A stretch of DNA of 64,000 nucleotides, from NCBI RefSeq assembly GCF_011745365.1, contig NW_024468910.1, positions 4,947,172 to 5,011,171 on the forward strand, in the 5' to 3' direction. The position numbers and the translations under genes are program-made. The notes under the pieces were generated by a model. That model had not been told where the DNA came from. It searched no databases and saw only the letters and a program-made list of their open reading frames with translations. The number at the start of each line of letters is the position of its first letter. Positions within the stretch are counted from its first letter, which is position 1. This document shows, in pieces, positions 21,524-33,321 of this stretch. This DNA is from Cryphonectria parasitica EP155 (taxonomy: Eukaryota; Ascomycota; Sordariomycetes; Diaporthales; Cryphonectriaceae).

Positions 21524-21563
21524 GACCATAGTACGTACTATCATGTACGTACTGCCGATGGTC
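21524..21563. repeat. Imperfect 40-bp palindrome
   Basis: The outer arms GACCAT and ATGGTC flank inner arms AGTACGTAC and GTACGTACT around a 6-nt centre (TATCAT). Four unpaired bases (GCCG) sit in the right arm. It could form a hairpin or bind a dimeric factor. No gene lies within 500 nt on either side. Confidence 0.7.
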
Positions 21564-21576
21564 GGACTACGGTAGG

Positions 21577-21600
21577 ACTGGCCTCATTACTGGCCTCATT
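21577..21600. repeat. 12-bp perfect tandem duplication
   Basis: ACTGGCCTCATT occurs twice head to tail, 14 nt to the right of the 40-bp palindrome. No function is evident. Confidence 0.8.
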
Positions 21601-24600
21601 CCACAGTAAAAGTAGCCCCACAGTCGACAAAAAAGGCACACTGGAAATCCCTAGGCACCGATCGGTGCTGAGGTTTCGACATCAGTTTGCTGCTCGCTGA
21701 GAACCTTTCCTCCATCTCCATCGTACCATGTAGCACAAAGACGTGACTGCCTCCTTCCACCAAAAATTACTGATTGAGGCCTCGACTTTCTCCTGGATTG
21801 GTCAGTCCGCCCTCTGTCCTCCGTCCTCTTGGCAACTCGGACCGAGACACCGAGTTTGACACCTCGCTACTTAGCCACGTTCGGCCCTGCGGAGGAGCCA
21901 TCGCACTCGCGAGGGGTGATTTTCTGAGGAGACAAGAAAAAGATCAAGAAGAAGCCACCGAGGAGAAGGCTTCAAGAGGAGGCTGTGGGGAAAAGCCTGA
22001 GAGAAGAGAGGGCTGATGAGGCTGACGCTGGGAAAGAAGATCCAGGAAACAGACAGTGGCTTTACTTAGCTATCTACTCTGGTATGCTGCCGCAGAGACA
22101 TGATATGCACAGTACCTTGTTATGTCCCGAGTTTTCGGATGAAGAATCTGTTTCGAGGTTATCAACTTTCGTGCGGCCATTAGCATGATGACAATAATCT
22201 CAAGGTGGCAGCAGCTGGCTGCACAGCCCTGCATATAGACCCGAGCCGAGATATTTCATTCAAAAAAAGCAGCATGAGAAATGTCGACAGAGATGGTGGT
22301 GGATCAGTAATATTTTCAGCCCGCCTCAATTGTCTGAGATTGGCCCTCCGGTCGAATAATGTCCTGGGAGAAATAGAGGCCACGCGTCACGCACGCGCCA
22401 AGGCTGTGTTGTTTCCGCCTCATCCAAGAGAATTTTATGTTACTCTTTGGGGGCGAGGGGGTGAGAAGGGGGCGAGACAAGAAAGCATAAGCCTGTACAT
22501 CCTGTAGGCGTAAACGTACGTACATACGAGCTATGTTCGGCAGTACGGGCTACTCCGTTGACCTGTCCCACCACACCAGTGGTCTCCATCTCTTCCTCCC
22601 ACGCATTGAGACTTCGGCGTTCTTGCCGTGCTCCGGTGGTTCCGTGCAAAAACGAAGAGGAAGAGAGAGATGGCGAAAGTGATCTAGGGTCGGCTCTTCG
22701 GAAATAAAAGGAAAGGAAAAAAAAAGAAGAACTGAAATTAGTTCTTTGAATAGCTTCGGATTCCTGATAATCTCCATTCGCATTCCCATTCCCAAATTAC
22801 GGGGCCATGTCTTAATTACTGCCCGACTGGCGACCCAGGCAGCCAGGTTGGCCATCTATCATGTACCTTAGCGTGCTAAGTAGGCTTTGTATATATCGTA
22901 TTGCTGGTTGAAAAGCCACCTGAGCACAAAGGGTCTCACCCAGAACAAGGCAGGATTAAGGATGTATTTTGTTCTTCTCGTGCCTGCACCTCCGTTGAAC
23001 CCGACCGATGGAGCTCGATAAGCGGCGCGAGGAGGATTCGGGAATGGGGGTTTGGGCTCAGACCAGACCGGACGCCGAGGTTGCGTTTCAGGTGTGCGAA
23101 TTATGAATCAGAAAGAGATACTACGGTACATGGGAGAGAGAGAGAGGAACTGCTTGGGGGGACGGGTTGACACGTTCAGTCAAGAAATCTCCGGGAGGTG
23201 TCCCCAACAAAGACGGCCCACAGCATCACAATGGGGCAATGGGGTAATGGAGCAACAACACTGGGTCTGTGTTGCAGTGCTGGCCTGGAGAGAGAGACAA
23301 GAACCCCAAAGGTGATGACGGGGCTGAGTCAACAAAGGGGGGGGCAAGGGGCCAACTTTTTTTTTTGTTTGTCCTGCTTTCTTTTTCTTCCCTCTGAGTG
23401 AGGCGGTAAAGACAATTCCCCTTGTCAGACAGGAATCTGCAATTCTCGGCCAATCGACAAAAGCCCGGACCCGGCGGCGGCCTGCGTAGATCGGTCGGTG
23501 GAGCCCTTTGGGAGGAACGAAATGGATCACATAAACCTCAGACCCAGCCAGCAACGCCAAGAAGAGGACGGAGGCTTGGGAAGGGGCTGGATACGAAAAT
23601 GTGTGAGGTTGGCGCCGTGGTATGTATTAAGGTAAAAAGCTGGAGGCTGGACCATTTGTGGACATTGTGCGAGCCTTAGGTCTGTGCCATCGTAAGCTGC
23701 TGGATGTTGCTTGGTGGTACTATGTAGTTGTGGTATTTTGGTGTGCTCGGCAGTGGTGGTGGCCCGGGGTAAAGGAGGAGGGGCAGAATTAGGGTCCAAC
23801 GTGACGTGACGTCCACACTGGAACGAGGCAGATGCCATGCATGTTGGTTGTCCTCTCGTCCCTTCTTCCCTTGTGACCCGTGTGTACACGCACGACCAAA
23901 CGCTAACTGGCCATGGCCCATGGCGAGATGAAAGTAGACGGTTGGTGACCTTATCCCCAGGAATGCTCCAAGGCCCTGTACTTTCCTTCTTTCTTTTGTT
24001 CCCCTTTGTCCTGAGCCCAGAGTTGATCAAGACATCGATCGACCGTAGCTCTTTGTCATACATAGCATCAAGGAAGCATTGGTCAGGCGCATACGCGTAC
24101 AGAAGAAGACGGTGAGTGCACACCGTACTCACTGTGCTGATGCTGTGCTGTGCCGTCGTACCGAACTACCAAACGGCTTTCCACTGACGCCTTACACCTA
24201 TGCACTGAGTAGTAAGTACTTACATGGAGAATAAGCTGTGTACCTGCAGGCACAAAGTACCATATGTATACGACATCAGCACAACAAACACACGCAGCCA
24301 CAACCAGCCACCGGCTCCATAGCGCATGCGTGTACCGTCTATTCTAAGCAGCTGAGTGGCGGCATGCGAATGATGTCGTTCGTGCATGGACGGATGGACG
24401 GACGGAAACGGACGGGGGAACCGTGTGATGCATTTCTTTTTGTCCTCTCTCTGCGGCTCCCCAAAAGCCCGCAGGAGTGGACTAGACAGGAGGAGGATGT
24501 TAAGGGCCGGGGAGGAAAATGTAATTCGACGCTTCTATACATTCCTACAAGTATTCCTGCAATTCTACGGGCGTCCAAGAAAGAAAAGTCTATATTCATT

Positions 24601-26360
24601 TTCTTCTTCTTTTCTTGTTTCCCCCTGCAGAATGGCCGCCACAGCCGGCCCGCCTTGATTACTCCGGACCTAGCCTATCCTACCCTACCATGGAGGATGA
24701 AGAGGGGCAGCTTTCAACGCTAGCTACTTAAGTACATTGGCTTAGGATGAACATGATCAAGATAGGCAAAGTGGTGATATCACCACAAAAAGATGAAGTC
24801 ATATGCAAACAGCCGAAAAAAATCCACTCCGCCCACGTCGTCCCATTCAACCTGCACGTTTTCTCGATTGGGAAAGTAACGAGACGGGGAAGGGGGGAGG
24901 GTAATTAGAAAGAGGATATGTGGAAGGCCTGATTTGGGACCTGGTTTCTGAGCAAGTAGTCTACTGATCTTGTCCTCTTTTAGATGGCGGCGTGGTAGGC
25001 ATTCCTCCTCCACGGGATGATCCTGTGTGTGTGTATGTGGTGTGCGTAAGCGTATGCGCTCTGGATCTTGCCAAGACGTTACTTGCATAGTACATATGCT
25101 GGGGCATGAACATTGCAGTATTTTCTCAGTGTTGTGACAAAGTTTGCGTGCTACTGTGCGTGTACCGATTGATTTCATCACCTGGGTCGACCATCCACTG
25201 CCTAGTAATCCTAATGTATCATGCAAACAGATCTTGGATGGTGGAATGGCTGGATGGTTGGTGGACGGATGAATTTATGGAATTATTCAGTACATGCAAA
25301 AATACTTCCATTCAGTAGTATCATCGTACCATGCAAGGGTAGAAATTTGAGGCTAGTGAACGGCTTAAATCAAGGACAGGGCAAGAACCTGTCAGCATAC
25401 GTAGTGACTATTGGTGGTGGTAGCGCTACTGTACAATGCAGCAGCACCACCACAATAGTCAGTACATAGTACTAGCCAGGAGGTCGCTACTGTTTCGTGC
25501 AGGTGCTGGTTGCGGGTGGCTCTTACCACATGTTCGGCTCACCTGCCCTGCCTCACCACTCCCGCGCGCACGCAAGGTTTCTTCACGACGGGGTCATCAA
25601 TCATCTGAAAGTTTCCTCGTACTCGGGACACACATACACCAAAACATACTTTTATTATAGCAGCAAAGCGACCATAGTGCCTTGGGTGGTCCTTCCGTCT
25701 AAGCATCTCCAAGCAGGCCTAATTGCCTGCCCGCCTATCCCAAGTCAAAGCACCAGGTCCATCATCATCACCGCTATTGACCCCTCCCCCCCCCCCTCTC
25801 TCCCCTCCGTTCGAAATTGTGTCGACAATCATGCTTGGTGTGTGCTCAGTACTTTACATCGTGATCGTCAACTTAGCCTCCGCATCGACATCACAGAGCA
25901 GTCTTGACTAGCCTCCCACCGCCTAGGGGAGATCGCCCGCCAGAATCCACAGTACCGCAAGCCCATCTCAGCCCAGCATAGTACAGCTCCGGCAGAGTTA
26001 CATACTACAGCTCACAACCACAACTTTCCTGCAGACCCTGGGCAGGGAGGACTGGCAGGTAAGTGCACCCTACGAACCTCACCATTGTGTGAACAGGAGG
26101 CGGCGACGTCGTCAGGGCCCAGCTTGTCAGCTTGTACTACCCCAGACCTCGGAAGAGCTGGTCCTGAACGACCACAGCTGACGAAGGTCGAGAAAATTTT
26201 GTTTTGACAGCAGCAGCAGCAACAGCAACAACAACGACAACAACTAACAGTAGTAGCAGCAGCAGCAAAGACGGTCGTGTTCGTTCCCGGTTCTTTTCAC
26301 TAAAAGCTATTTGCTTCCGGACTACCCGGCACACATCCTTATTCACTTACTTAGCTTATC

Positions 26361-26410
26361 CTGCACTGCACTGCACTGCACTGCACTGCACTGCACTGCA
26401 CTGCACTGCA
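26361..26410. repeat. (CTGCA)10 pentanucleotide repeat
   Basis: Ten perfect CTGCA units followed by CTGC. It lies about 1.4 kb upstream of the first candidate exon of the CAF120-like gene, in a region with several other CAG/CAA-type repeats. The unit creates a frame of repeating residues that is not a real protein. Confidence 0.97.
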
Positions 26411-27756
26411 CTGCGGCTAGCCCCACGACCAGAGACACCCTGTTCCCGCCTGTCACGGTACCCTTTGCCTTACCTGCTAAAGGCACCACCACTACCCCAT
26501 ATAATCGCCTGCGCCGGCCAGCTTCGTCCTGGACGAGGGAGGGAATACCCGACCTCGAGAGAGCGCTTGCAAGCCTGCCGTGCGAAAAGAAAAGAAAATT
26601 ATGAAGTACACAACCTCAGCAGCAGCAGCAGCAGCAGCAGCAGCGAACCACGACATCCAACCAGCCACAACGACAGAACCTTCTTCGTGACGAGCACCGC
26701 CCTCTTTGTCCCTCCCCACATTGAATACCTGTCCAGGTACACTCAAGTCAGTACCGTGTACCAGACGCATGCAAACAAGGCCTGACGCCGGATGGGGCCA
26801 CAAAAAAGTAGCGCGAGCTTGCGACCTGACGTATGATGGTGCAGACCCTTGTGCGGATCCCTCCTCGCCTCGTTCACATCAGCCCAAGTACTGAGGGCCA
26901 CCACGGCGGCAACCATCTGTCTACGACCTTGGGACGACACGTTCACTATACAAAGCTGTCGCCTCCCCTCTTCACATCACCCTTTCCAGGGTTTCGAAGT
27001 TTTTTTACTTCTTGTTTACCGTCTCCGAGACAACCTCGAGACAAAACTTCCTCCTTTCGACGAGGCTCGCCAGCCCAGTCTTGAATCGCGTTCCGCAGCC
27101 GCCGCAAGAGGGAGAGAGGACCGAGACCCTACCCACCGCTAAGGGAGCCGCGCAAGAGAGAGGGAGGAGAGCAGTCGTCACCATAGTACTTGCGATACCA
27201 TCTTGGGAGCGCCGAGAGCACGACATCGCACCCGCCCACTCACTCACTGCATCTGGACCATCGCATTTTACCGCACGCACCGAGCAGCGCAGGCGCCCTC
27301 TTCTACACACTCCGAACACCTCTCTCGCAACTGTTTTGTCTCTTTTGTCTGGTGGTCCTTTCTCAAGTAATTATATTTTCTCGGATAATTTTTACCGCCC
27401 TCATCTGATCCTTTGCGCCGGTGAGTTCCTCCTTGGTGTCGGATATACGGCCTGACAAGTACAAGTCAAATGCTTGTCTCACCCTTCTCAGACCCATTTC
27501 AAGCAAAAGAAAGGGCCATTCATTTTCTTTTCACTCCAGCACAGCCCGCCTTGTTGACGTATGATCCGTTCGCTGGTGTCCTGTGCCCTTGCGCGGCCCC
27601 AAAAGACCCATGCCCCGACCGAGACAGCACACATTTTGGAGCGGCTAGGCGGCTGACACCAATTTTGCTCCTAGGCTGGGCAAAAATTTCAGCAAAGGGA
27701 AGGTCGAGAGCAGACGCGCAATAAAGGAATCGTTGGAGGAGGATACCATTAAAAAA

Positions 27757-30700
27757 ATGGGCCGGAATCGAGGTGAGTGGTACTATGTTGGGTCTTGTTC
27801 TGTTCGACTCCATTTCTCTCTCTCCCTCACTCCCTGAATCCTCACCCCCCTTTGTGATCGCCTCAGCGACCGCATTGAATCTGAACTCTCTCTTTTCCCC
27901 TTCCTTGCTTGCTGGTCTGGGTCTTGGTCCAGGTCTGCCCTGCTCTGTTCTGCTGTGTTACTCTGCTCAGCAAGGGCACACCCAAAAACTACAGCTCTCC
28001 CACAAGGATCAAACAGAGTGCAGAGGAGGTGATTATTTACCACCCCTGACCTTCGCTCTCACCTCTCTGTCATGGCTGGGCAATTTGCGGCCCTCGCTGC
28101 AGTTGTCATAACCTCCTGACTAGGCCGCTTGGCCGGGCTGGCCAGCCGCCTTTGCATTCCACACTCACACACCCCCATTCCAGGGGAGCCCATCTTTTCC
28201 CCCTCCCCCCAGTCATTCTATTTCTTCCCGTGCGCGGTGGTCTTAATGCCCAAACCCCCCAGCGTGTCCCTACACCACACACCACCCCCCGCTTCCCCCG
28301 ATGCGAGCCCCCCCCCCCTGTCCTGATTTCCGGTGACCATCACCTACTTCCTTCGTCACTGATGGTGCTGACTTTGGGCTTAAACCACCAGTCCTCTCGT
28401 TTATGTCCCAGCTCTCTGGGCATAGTAACAGGGACTCGACACTCACGGATCCAAGCTCATCACCACCACGCGACGACCCGCCTCCTCTCCATCCACTGAA
28501 CACGAATGTACACCGCAACTCGACCCCTATACATCAACCCTCGTCGCCACACCCGTCGTCACCGGTAGATACGCCCCTCACGAACAGCCCCAAGGGCCGC
28601 AATCGAAGCAACTCTGGCCGCCCCTTGTCCATAGTGCAGACCTTCCAGCCGCCCCTCATGGACGTCGGCGAGGCCATCCCGGAGTTGCAACCCATCTTCA
28701 CCTTCCTCAACAGCCACTCCAACAAGCTATACCAGGAGGGCTATTTCCTCAAGCTCGATGACCAGAACACACGTGCGTCTGACCAACCCCTCCTCCCTTG
28801 CTTGGCGTCCTCGGGCGATCAATCGATCTAACATTTTCCTTTCGATCTGGTTTCTTATTCCGTGTACAGATGGACGCCCAAATCCAGACAGAACATGGAC
28901 CGAGTGTTTTGCCCAGCTGGTGGGCACGGTCCTGTCGCTATGGGACGCCGCAGAGCTTGATGCCGCAGGAGAAGACGGAGAGGTGCTGCCCAAGTTCATC
29001 AACCTCACGGATGCATCAATCAAGATGGTAAGTATACATACACATATCGCCCCGGGGCGCAGAGAGAGGTCGGGGGAGGGGAGGCCGGAAGAAGGGGAAG
29101 GCGAATGCGAATGCGCAAACAAAACCGAGAGAAAGAGAGCAAAGGTCGCAAAAGAGTGGTCTAGTGGGCGCTCTGCTGACAAAAAGTCTGGCGCAGATTG
29201 AATCATTACCGACCAGGTCCAACGATGAGCAGCCGCTCCAGAACATCCTAAGCATATCGACGGCCGGCAGGAATCGATACCTGCTTCATTTCAACTCGCA
29301 CCACTCACTGCTGCAGTGGACTGCAGGCATCCGGCTGGCCATGTTTGAGCACTCGACCCTGCAGGAGGCCTACACGGGGGCATTGATTGCTGGCAAGGGC
29401 AAGACGCTGAACAACATCAACCTGATCATGGACCGGGCAAGATTCAAGACGGAGGAGTGGGTCAGGGTGAGGTTCGGGGCCGGCGTCCCCTGGCGGCGGT
29501 GCTGGTGTGTCATATCACCCCCCGACGAGAAGGAATACCAGAAGCTGCAGAAGGAGCTGAAGAAGAGGTCGCCCTACGACCACTCGAGGCCACCCCTGCT
29601 GAAGGGCGATATCAAGTTCTACGACACCAAGAAGGACGGAAAGAAGCAGAAAAAAGCCAAGCCCATCGCCTCCATCACCGACGCCTTCTCGTGCTACGGC
29701 ATCTACCCCCAGGCCAAGTCCCTGATCGACGCCTCGACCCTGATTAAGATCGAAGGCAACATCACTATCCACTCCGACCCGCCATCGTCAACCGAGGGCT
29801 TCATCTTCATAATGCCCGAGGTGCCCCCCGCCGTCACCGGCTTCGAGATGCTCCTGCGGTTCCTGTTCCCGACCTGGGATACCTTTGGCCTCTATGGTCG
29901 TCCCGGGCGGCTGGTCGCCAGCGTCCTGGACCCGAGGTCCCTCATGTTTGCTATGCCCAAGCACAGGAGGTACGGGTACCTGGAGATCCTTGACGTGACC
30001 AACCTGATCGTCAACGAGGGGAGCGGCTCGTGGTCCGAGCGGGACTGGAAAAGAAAGCTGAAGGAGCTGACGGGGGAGAGGATGAACGCCGTCGAGGACG
30101 GAACCATGACCCAGGGTCGGAGCCCCAGCCGCAGGAACAAGCGCCTCAGCACAGGCCCCTCTGCGCCCGGCGGCGGCCTAAGGGTGCGTGTGGGTTTCTC
30201 GGAAGAGGAGCCCGCCGTTCGCACGTCTCGCTCGTTCTCCTTGGGCACGCCTGGGCCACGGACCGACTCAGCGCCTCCAGCAGACAGAGTCCGTGCCCCG
30301 AACGCCATGGGTGATGTGACGGGCCATTCGCGTAACAACTCGGATACCCACATCCGGCCAAACGGGCTGGACGGCTTCGCGCCGCATCTCAACGATGAAC
30401 GGCACGTTGCGGGCGTCCCGTCCAGGGGCCAGACACCCATCCGTTTCGCCAACGATCTTGCGTCGACGCCCGAGAGGGTCAGCTCGGAAGACGACTCTAC
30501 CGGCTCGACGCCGCCTGTGGCGGACCTGGAGAACATGCACAAGCTGTCCAGCCCAGAGCCGGTCCAGGCACCACCAGCCTTTGCGCACGCGCGCACGGCT
30601 CGTCCCGAACGGGCATATCACTCCCCAGAGCTCCGGAGAGCCACGAGCCGACTCTCCATGGCTACCCTGCAGCAGCTGGGCATGGCCCTCAAGACTGGCA

Positions 30701-31117
30701 TAGACCCTGCCCTGACCGAGGGCAACAACAGTGCAGCCGACAGGTACAATGGAGAAGACAGCGCAGATTCCCCAGCAGCAGGTCAAAGAGACGCGAGGGG
30801 TCAAGCGGTACTTACCAACGCCAACGCTAATACGGTAGGAATGACTGCTAATTTGAATGGATCCCGTGAAGGCCTAACAGCTCCCAATAGCATGAACACC
30901 CCGCCACGCTCGCCAGGGCTGCCGCCTCCGCAGGTGAGCCTTGAGCAAAAGAGGTCAAGGTCTCCCCTGAATCAGGCGGCGGCAGGCCAAGCTGGACCGG
31001 GACCTGGACCCGGACCTCAGGGCAGCAGCGGGCGCCGGCACCCTCCTGGCCCGGGTCCTTATCCCCCGGGCGAGCAGGGCGGAAGGTCGCAGTATCCCCC
31101 TAGCGGCCCTGGCTCTC

Positions 31118-31152
<35 letters not shown>

Positions 31153-33321
31153 GGTGCTCGCGGGCCCATGCCTCCTCCCCACGGAGGATCTCGAGGACCG
31201 CCACCTCCTGGGTATGGTCGCGGCCGCGGCATGCCACCGCCACCAGGAGGGCCCAATTCCGAGCAGCGGCGGCCCTCTCCAGGACCGACGCGTGGGCCTA
31301 ATGCGTTCCAGCCTTACACACCATCGGGCAGAAATGGGCCTCCTCCATCATCCAACACCCGTAACACGCCTCCCTCAGGTGTCCAGCGCAAGCCGCTTCC
31401 TGGGCTGCAGACGTCTCCCCCCATCCAGCGGAAGGCCTTGCCCACGCGAGACGACAGCTTCCAGTCGGCAAGTGCATCCTCGCGCAACGGGTCCCTGCTC
31501 AGCCGGACAGGCGACAATACGCCCCTGTCTCCAGGAACACCCAATAGTTCTCGCGACCCCATCCTCGATGAGGCTGCCTTTCAATTGGTAGACTCTCCAG
31601 AGTGGCAGACACGGGATTATGAGTACGGGGGCCAGGGGCAACGGCAGCAGCAGCAACAGGGTCAACAGAAGTACCCTCCTCCGAGACAGCGTCAAGGCAC
31701 AATGAGGAGCGAGGCCAGCAGCAACTACGACGATGCGGCTTCGACAGCCAGTCCAGACTACGCCAGCACGACCAAGTCGAGCGAGACACAGGAGTCGGTG
31801 GAGCGGCCCCGCGCTGGTGTCCTCAAGACGGTGGGCGACGCAGCCTCGTCTGACGGAGGCTCGCACATCGAGATGCCCGAGGTCAACTTTGGCCCGACGC
31901 TCAACCTTGCGCATGGGCCGCGGACCATCAATCGAGGACCCTGGGTTCCTCCCAACCCGCCTGCCGCCGCCCAGTCGCCGCGGCCTTATTCTCCAGGAGG
32001 TCCACGCAAGACACCTACGCTCACAACTGCCACGGCAAACATCACACCCAGCGCAGGCGAGATCGGTCACTACCGGTCCGAGTCTGAAGACACCCTGAAG
32101 CGCAGGAGTGTGGCCTGGCAGCCTGGCGCGACCATTGGCGGCGGAGCAGGTCAGCCTGCCATGTCGCCTGAGGAATTTGTGCACCAGAGGGCCGCTGCTG
32201 CCCAGATGCCGCAGTACGCCACCCACCAGCGCACGCCTTCGGGCAACACGCTGGCGCAGATGGGGTCCCCACCGCTGAGGCGAAGTGGGAGCCAGGACTA
32301 CTTGACCAACCGGCACTCCAGGTCTGGCAGCGCTGACCTCCTCAAGCGCCGCAACTCGCAGGACTCGAGCCACATGCTCAGTGCCAATGGCACAGGGGCT
32401 GTCAGCTCGCACCTCACAGCCCGAGAGCAGGAGCACGTTGCTAGGGCGACAGGCACACCGCTGATCAGCATCGCCACGAACAACCAGGCTGGACACCATC
32501 AGCCCGGGCTGGTAGGGGCGATCGATGCGCGCGAGAGAGAAAAGGCACAGATGAAACAAGGGTACAACTCGCAGACGGTCCAAAACGCCATCAACCAGAG
32601 GCAGTATCAGCACCAGCAGCACCAGTACGCCCAGCAGCAGCAGCAATATGCTCAGCAGCAGATGTACGGTGCTGCTGCTGCTGCTGCTGGTGCTGGTCCG
32701 AACATGAGCATGGGGAACCTCAACAACATAGGCATGGCGATGAGTCCCGGAGCGTCGCCGATGCACCACGGCGGCGGTATGGGAATGCAGAACATGGGCC
32801 GCGGTGGTGGAGGTGGTTTCTCTGCCCCAGGCCCACCCCGCTCTGCCACGCTCTCGCCTCCTCCTGTCGGCATGAACAACATGGGGCCGATGAGCCCGAT
32901 GGGGGGGCCCCGAGCACAGAGCCCCGGACCGAGATTCATGAGCCCTCCGCCGCTGCAAGGACCTGGACAGTACCCTCCGAGTCCTGGGTTTGCCCAACCT
33001 ATGCAGTTGCCCATGAGGATGCAAAGTCCTGGCCCGGGAGCCCCAATGCGGATGGGCAGCCCGGGTCCTGGAGCTGGGCCGATGCGTATGGCCTCTCCTG
33101 GTCCGGGGCAGGGGCCCATGAGGATGGCATCCCCGGGACCAGGCCAGGGACCGATGAGGATGGCGTCGCCGGGCCCTGGGAGGATGGCCTCTCCTGGACC
33201 TGGACAGGGATTCAACAGGCAGATGACGCTGCCGTCGCCAGGTCAATACATACCTATGCAGCCTGGGACGCCTGGGACACCACGTGCACCCATGCCTCCT
33301 TACCACGGGCAGGCCTTCTAG
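27757..33321 (+). CDS. PH-domain protein, CAF120/SKG3-like
   Basis: Proposed exons 27757-27772, 28392-28772, 28870-29027 and 29197-33321 give 1559 aa. The tiny first exon (ATGGGCCGG context, GTGAGT donor) joins across a 619-nt intron with a GCTGAC branch. A conservative start is ATG 28403 (1550 aa). The PH domain covers about residues 115-255: YQEGYFLKLDDQNT, TWTECFAQLVGTVLSLWDA, and the closing LLQWTAGIRLAMFE helix. A conserved block follows (EEWVRVRFGAGVPWRRCWCV and DITNLI-like strands, about 270-470). The C-terminal two thirds are disordered and rich in P, Q, S, G and M, with poly-Gln encoded by (CAA)n at 31118-31152 and SPGPG/MRMA repeats at the end. The arrangement fits fungal CAF120/SKG3 proteins, linked in yeast to CCR4-NOT and the bud neck. 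Homology is by pattern only. Confidence 0.8.
31118..31152. repeat. (CAA)n poly-glutamine tract
   Basis: An uninterrupted CAA run in frame within the PH-domain gene encodes 11 or more glutamines. It lies in the disordered region between Pro/Gly-rich segments. Confidence 0.95.
33007..33230 (+). repeat. In-frame tandem repeats coding SPGPG-x-MRM units
   Basis: Near the C-terminus of the PH-domain protein a unit of about 14-15 codons recurs roughly six times with small changes: MRMQSPGPG, MRMGSPGPG, then MRMASPGPGQGP twice, then a shortened copy. The DNA copies have diverged mainly at third positions (GGCCCGGG, GGTCCTGG, GGACCAGG), which suggests selection on the peptide rather than very recent duplication. 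Confidence 0.85.

Larger units (their letters stand above)
20964..27756. other. 6.8-kb stretch with no convincing protein gene
   Basis: Many short frames occur on both strands, but none has family character, consistent codon use or joinable exons. Visible content: an imperfect palindrome at 21524-21563; a 12-bp tandem duplication at 21577-21600; frequent GTAC/AGTAC motifs at 21530-25460; CAG/CAA-type repeats at 26205-26265; (CTGCA)10 at 26361-26410; and CAG repeats at 26621-26643. The last 1.5 kb (26.2-27.75 kb) is probably promoter and long leader of the CAF120-like gene. A non-coding RNA gene cannot be excluded from sequence alone. Confidence 0.45.

Noticed and set aside
26361..26410. CRISPR-like array
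   Set aside because: It is a simple CTGCA pentanucleotide repeat without spacers; CRISPR is not expected in a fungus.
30808..30890. Possible intron in the CAF120-like gene ending CCTAAC..AATAG
   Set aside because: Neither available donor (30808 or 30835) gives a length divisible by three, although the flanking coding frames are already in register.
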